DNA of 64,000 nt from Omphalotus guepiniiformis (Eukaryota > Basidiomycota > Agaricomycetes > Agaricales > Omphalotaceae). The DNA lies in the NCBI GenBank assembly GCA_028554645.1, contig JAQOOI010000022.1, positions 2,170,001-2,234,000 of the forward strand, in the 5' to 3' direction. Shown here one piece after another: positions 59,716-64,000 of the stretch. The notes below the pieces were generated by a model. The model ran no database searches and was not told where the DNA came from. It saw nothing but the letters and a program-made list of their open reading frames with translations. Within the stretch, counting starts at the first letter, position 1. Every line of letters starts with the position of its first letter. Position numbers and translations under genes: made by a program.

Positions 59716-62537
59716 TCAAAAAGCGCGTCCAATATGGGCACCTTCGCTTCCACCAGCCGGAGATACTGACATATCATGAGCCATGTTCCATCCCGGAGCT
59801 GAACTTGACCTTGCATTCGATCCCATTCCGGGCGAGGAAACCCCGTCCTCGTAAGGCGAGCTCACAGGAAGAGGTATTGCAGATCCATCTTCTGACACTG
59901 TCTGTCCTCCACCTTTCCCCTCTCCCTTTCTCCACAGTGTGCTTGATGAGAACGGATACAGGGGTACCCCAACCTCAAGGGGTTCCTTCTGAGCCGTCAA
60001 TCGTACAATTTCCCTCATCAATCCTTGCAAAAGCCGCTCCTGACGGGCTTTAGTCGAGATCAGGTGAGTAAGATCGAAGTATATTATTATGTGGCAGACA
60101 CTCACTTCCTATAGGAGATTTCTCTCCATACGCCAGCATTGCAAACCTGGAAGAACAATTGACAAGGAACACAATTTCAGAGAATAATACCTTACCTCAA
60201 TACATTTATTTCACCCCACACAGTAGATTCTCTATCGCTGTCTCCGATTTCAATGAAATATTTGCACAGCTGCACTTGTACAACAGCGGCCAAATACCAG
60301 CATATCTAGATAGGAAGCTGAGTGTGGTTCACGGGTAATGCGATATATCTGATGAACCTACAGTTACAAAGGGATGCAATCTCGTGATATCCAATGAAGT
60401 TGCTGAGAGCATATAATATGCCGCCAGTATACACCTTGCTGAGTTGACGCACCGAGAGGTGGATACGTTTTGGGGATCGTTGAAATCTAGATACGGATTA
60501 TGCAATGTGATCGTGGCGCTGCCGATGCGTGGTCGTCAGTACAGAAATCTTTTTGTACAGCAAATAATGAACACTCACGCATGTGGGATGATATGAACCA
60601 TGTACAGATCAGTGTCTAGTGCTCCGCCATCGGGCGCATCGGTCACTCCCTTGTTATCCTTGAAAATGTGAGGCAAGTTTTCCAGGAATTCACTCGAGAC
60701 GAGTCTGTCGAGTGCATCGAATCCCTCCAAGTAGAATGGATTTTGATTCTTGCTTGGTGCAGTGGGTGCTCGTAAACTCCCGCGCACGTTGAAATCGGTG
60801 ACCCGCCCAAACAACATGATAGATTTGATCAGGAGGATGAAAGAATCCGTATATTGTGGGGGATGGCGAATGAATACATCTGGTGTAGCCAGATCTTGAG
60901 GGTTGCTTGGCATTGGTACCTAAATCGACCACCGTGAGCCACAGAACTCAATAAGCCATATCAAATATTGTTACCCACCTCGGACTCAAAATCACTGTTA
61001 CGCAGAGGTAGCTCTGTCCCCAAATCGCGCTCATCAACCGCATGAATCCATCCGCCGACGGAAGCTATGCGGTCAAACAGAATAGTCATCCACCATGACC
61101 GTCGTCTCGATTCCAGATCCCGAAGATCCTTAGGGGGTGCGAGGTACGCCCCAGGAGAGTTATTTCCGTGCGTGGAGAAGGTGCCAGGGTAGTTAAGACG
61201 GAGTGGAACACTGACACGAGTCTGAAACCCCGCAAATATCCATACCTCCACCCAACGGCCTTCCTGATAGAAATACCACGACAGCAGTATGCAGGCTTGC
61301 ATCACTGAAAAGATGTCATCTCCGCTTGCCATGGTCTTGTCGATATACTGCCTTGTCTTTCCGGCATGAAATTCTGCAAATGTATCACGCCGTGTGCCGT
61401 CGGGCAACGTGATGACATTTTGCGGCGACCAGCGTGATGCCGAAGCACACTACGGCAAGAACGAGGAAATCAGCTGCGTCAGGCTGGCAAGTAGTGAATC
61501 ACTCAACTATAGCATGCAATATGGCAGAGTGAGGGAATCCGGGATCCCGGGGAGACAACAACATTGACGCAAGGAATGAAGGCTTATGGAGTACTCTTGA
61601 TCCACACGGATCACACCTGAAATACACATCTATACTGTAATAGAATGTCGGGAGTTAAGAGGTTGACTGGTGTTTTGAAAAAGATCCTTACTAGTGATTT
61701 AGCGTAGCAGGATCTGGTAAGTCGGGGTTCCAACCAAGGAATAGTAGATCCATAAGAGGGTCTGTCCCACTTGCAGAAGCCGTGCGCAGTTCAGGGCTCC
61801 CACTGCCCTTTCGGTGGGACGAGGTATCCATCATTGAGAGAGAAGCTTGCGGCAGGGAAATTCCCCCGGCAGACGAACTCTGTCGAGAATGGGCATTACT
61901 CAGTGTCGACTGGTTCGGAGAAACTGATCGTGAAGTCGCTTGCTGCTCAAAAAGTTTGTTTTTTAGGGAGGCTGTATACACAAATCAACCATTATAGCGA
62001 AAGACAACTCAGTATAAGGCTCACTAATCTGTTCCTCCAACTGTCTTATCTTCTCTACTGGATCGGTCTCCGGGGCCAAAGTCAATCCCTCGACGGGGTC
62101 ATACGAGCATTGCGGTTCGCTAGGATGTCTGAATAGGGTGGGTGAGTTGGAAGGTTGTTTCTGTAAGTCGGTAAGACCAGTAGCTTACGCATAGCCCACT
62201 GGTGCTGGAACACTGATCAACGCTTGCCATTGCCTTCATAGAGCAGAGAACGAGATTAGATTCCTGTCTAAAGTCGGCAGCAGTGAAACGTACTTTACGC
62301 ATGTGCCACAGTGAGGACGAGCTGCGTCACATTTCTAAGCATGTTGGTTGAGCAGCTGTGAAACTAGATGCAACAACAACTGGCATTTCTTCTCACCAAT
62401 TTCCTCTTGCGACACGATCGACACGCCTTCAAGCAAAAATAGTCATTAGTACCGGTGCCGTTCCATCGAGAATAAAACAATACCTGATTTCTACGGAGAG
62501 CAGGACGACTGGGGCCGGATGTTGTGGCTTTTGGCAT
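59716..62537 (-). CDS. Zn2Cys6 fungal transcription factor with fungal-specific TF domain
   Basis: The start MPKATTSGPSRPALRRNQ runs over an intron into the binuclear zinc cluster ACRSCRKRKLKCDAARPHCG with the further Cys of GTCVK. This spacing is the DNA-binding Zn(II)2Cys6 motif. The middle-homology (PF04082-type) region is spread over small exons and includes MQACILLSWYFYQEGRWVEV and ESRRRSWWMTILFDRIASVG, the RR-WW-D signature of that domain. The C-terminus is Ser/Gly/Pro-rich (ARQERLLQGLMREIVRL before it). An ATG at 62639 is in frame but adds a Ser/Pro stretch without support. No neighbouring pathway cluster hints at its targets. Confidence 0.82.
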
Positions 62538-63327
62538 GTGCACTGGGATTTGTGGCGTACAAGCTCGACAAAATGGTGAAAATGAAACAAGTGCCGGTGT
62601 AGAATGGGAAGAATGAGGGAAGCCCACCGGGGGGAGCAAAAAGCTAGCGATATGCTGCCACTTAATAAACCTTGAGAAAACCGTTCCGGTCGAGGCGTCG
62701 GTAGAGAGAATGATCTGCTTGTTGTTTCTCGAAAGTATTATATACAGCCACGTGTATTATGTACGAGAGATATGATGAAAATGTATATTATTTCCTCATA
62801 CAGTACTCATATCTGAATCCTCTATGAATCCATGCAAGCGCCTCTGAAGTTTTTCACTTCCGACTCTTCTCTGTTGATAAGTCTCTCCGGGCTCGCCGCA
62901 TCTCAACTTCTCCGGAAACATTGACTGTAATCCCCACGACGATCCAGCTTCCTTCTGCAACCTTGTTCCGGCGTAGTGACGCGTGGAAGAAACTGTATCA
63001 CGCGGCACCTCAAATCGGTGGCTTTGACAGAGAATTAGTATGTACTCGCGGAGAACATGACTTTCCAAACCAAGTGACCCGCTAAGATGTTAGCAGTGGA
63101 ACAACCCAGACAATTCACCCTGCCAAGAGAAGCAATAAAGTGATTTCAACGCGAGTGCATACACACAGCATAACCATTAAACGACACTGCAATCGACACC
63201 GATGATGATACGCCCGCCCCGTCCTACTCGTGGTTCATCGATGTTCATCAACCGCTGCCACGCTCTAAGATCTGCGGGTCAGAATTGAATCAGTGTCTAG
63301 ATATTCAGTTCATATGACACAAATGGA
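62538..63327. other. Intergenic region with unassigned minus-strand frames
   Basis: About 790 bp lie upstream of the Zn2Cys6 gene and downstream of the YjbQ-type gene. A minus-strand frame of 90 codons (62796-63068) and a shorter one near 63178-63270 (ending GGRIIIGVDCSVV) carry no recognisable domain. I treat them as unproven; promoter and 3' UTR are expected here. Confidence 0.4.
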
Positions 63328-64000
63328 TTACAGGATGGTGGCGACGACTTGTCTAGTATGTGCCAGGTGCCTGAACTCGGTCAGATAGATACCTGTCGAA
63401 CTATTCTCAGCAACAAGGACCAGCGTGACTGGCCACCTCGTATATACCTTGCCATGTGCCGAGATTCAGCCTTCCATTGGTGATCGGCAGAGATATCGTG
63501 GGTCCGACAAGAGTTGCTTTAGTATGTGAAACACTGCCTACAGCGTCAACAAGCCCGGTTGGGCCGAAACGAGTCCAGCGGAATGAGATGCTACGCACGA
63601 ATCACTTGTACGAATGAATGCCGGTAGTCCGTAAATAAATCATGGAGAATGTAGAAGACAGACATACTCTGGCCCTTCGTCTGTGTGTAGCCAGTTGAGG
63701 CTCTCGGGTACAACGTGGTCGAGTGCCATATCCATGTCTAAGGAGAAAGAACAGGCACATATAAATCAGTCTGCACCCCGTTCAGAAACAGCGAATGGAG
63801 TACCTCGTCGTACATCTGTTCATCTCCATCAGCATATGCAGACACACATGGCTAAAACTAGTTCAACGGACCTCTATCAAAGTTTTCGTTCACTGTGAGA
63901 GCACAACTGGTGTGTTTCCTGGATACATAGCATAGAGAAGTCACCCTAGATTTGGGCTGCGATCTGCAATCCACAACCTACACGAAAAGGAAAAGCATTC
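63328..64000 (-). CDS. YjbQ/UPF0047-family protein (5' end beyond the window)
   Basis: YjbQ proteins have a compact fold and weak thiamine-phosphate synthase-type activity in bacteria; the eukaryotic role is unclear. From the window edge the exons read GMLFLFVKHTSCALTVNENF, DRDMDMALDHVVPESLNWLH and TDEGPE. KATLVGPTISLPITNGRLNL and GTWQGIYLTEFRHLAHTRQV then lead to the stop at 63328-63330. The HTS-L-NEN and LGTWQGIYL motifs are diagnostic. At least four introns split the visible part. The N-terminal third is missing at base 64000. Confidence 0.85.

Noticed and set aside
63178..63270. Minus-strand frame ending in GGRIIIGVDCSVV as an extra last exon of the YjbQ-type gene
   Set aside because: The YjbQ fold is complete at the TAA at 63328, with the usual VVATI ending. 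No splice donor before that stop leads to this frame with family support.

Overview
The window is nuclear DNA of a filamentous fungus, almost certainly a mushroom-forming basidiomycete (Agaricomycetes). The genes are short, closely packed and broken by many introns of about 45-65 nt. The proteins include an eisosome Pil1/Lsp1 protein, Mediator Med5, Zn2Cys6 and F-box-like proteins, a GH5 mannanase and an RlpA-like secreted protein. I found no rRNA, tRNA, transposon, LTR, CRISPR array or prokaryotic operon. About 35 protein genes fill the 64 kb, two of them cut by the window ends. Gene coordinates run from start codon to stop codon and include introns. Splice junctions were inferred by eye from reading frame, GT/AG signals and family motifs.

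Layout. 0-10 kb: tail of an unknown gene, Pil1-type eisosome protein, a divergent pair of related coiled-coil genes, SPF30-like splicing factor, RIO2 kinase, and NatD-type acetyltransferase NAA40. 9.8-15 kb: mitochondrial and peroxisomal genes (NDUFB11-like complex I subunit, glycine cleavage H protein, mitochondrial EF-Tu, PEX14). 15-25.5 kb: GRIP-domain golgin, Med5, a zinc-type CDF transporter, eIF3h. 25.7-32.6 kb: secreted RlpA-like protein, IPI1/TEX10 pre-rRNA processing factor, secreted GH5 mannanase. 32.8-40.4 kb: two copies of a small uncharacterised gene family around an ML-domain lipid-transfer protein, a multi-span membrane protein and an F-box-like protein, then an AIM6-like protein. 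40.4-48.6 kb: mitochondrial bL17, mitochondrial acyl carrier protein with odd splice sites, SMP-30/gluconolactonase, ribosomal protein uL13, a triple-KH RNA-binding protein, a NUFIP1-like protein. 48.7-64 kb: M16 metalloprotease, NGL-type EEP nuclease, RhoGEF, a membrane protein, a Zn2Cys6 transcription factor, and a YjbQ-family protein cut by the right edge.

This is mostly housekeeping gene space, not a pathway cluster. Two loose themes recur. One is ribosome and RNA work (RIO2, IPI1, uL13, NUFIP1, eIF3h, SPF30, KH protein, NGL). The other is nuclear-encoded mitochondrial function (NDUFB11, GCSH, EF-Tu, bL17m, ACP, M16 protease). Many neighbours are divergent with start codons only 76-172 bp apart, so shared promoters are likely.

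I see no dramatic new system. The points most worth a second look are: (1) the divergent coiled-coil pair at 2.5-4.8 kb, ungapped paralogs with matching exon length and intron phases and no family I can name; (2) the small gene pair at 32.8 and 37.7 kb, with identical first-exon length and intron phase; (3) the mitochondrial ACP gene, where two successive introns lack a GT donor and one is bracketed by an 11-bp direct repeat; (4) three GC-AG introns in two other genes.
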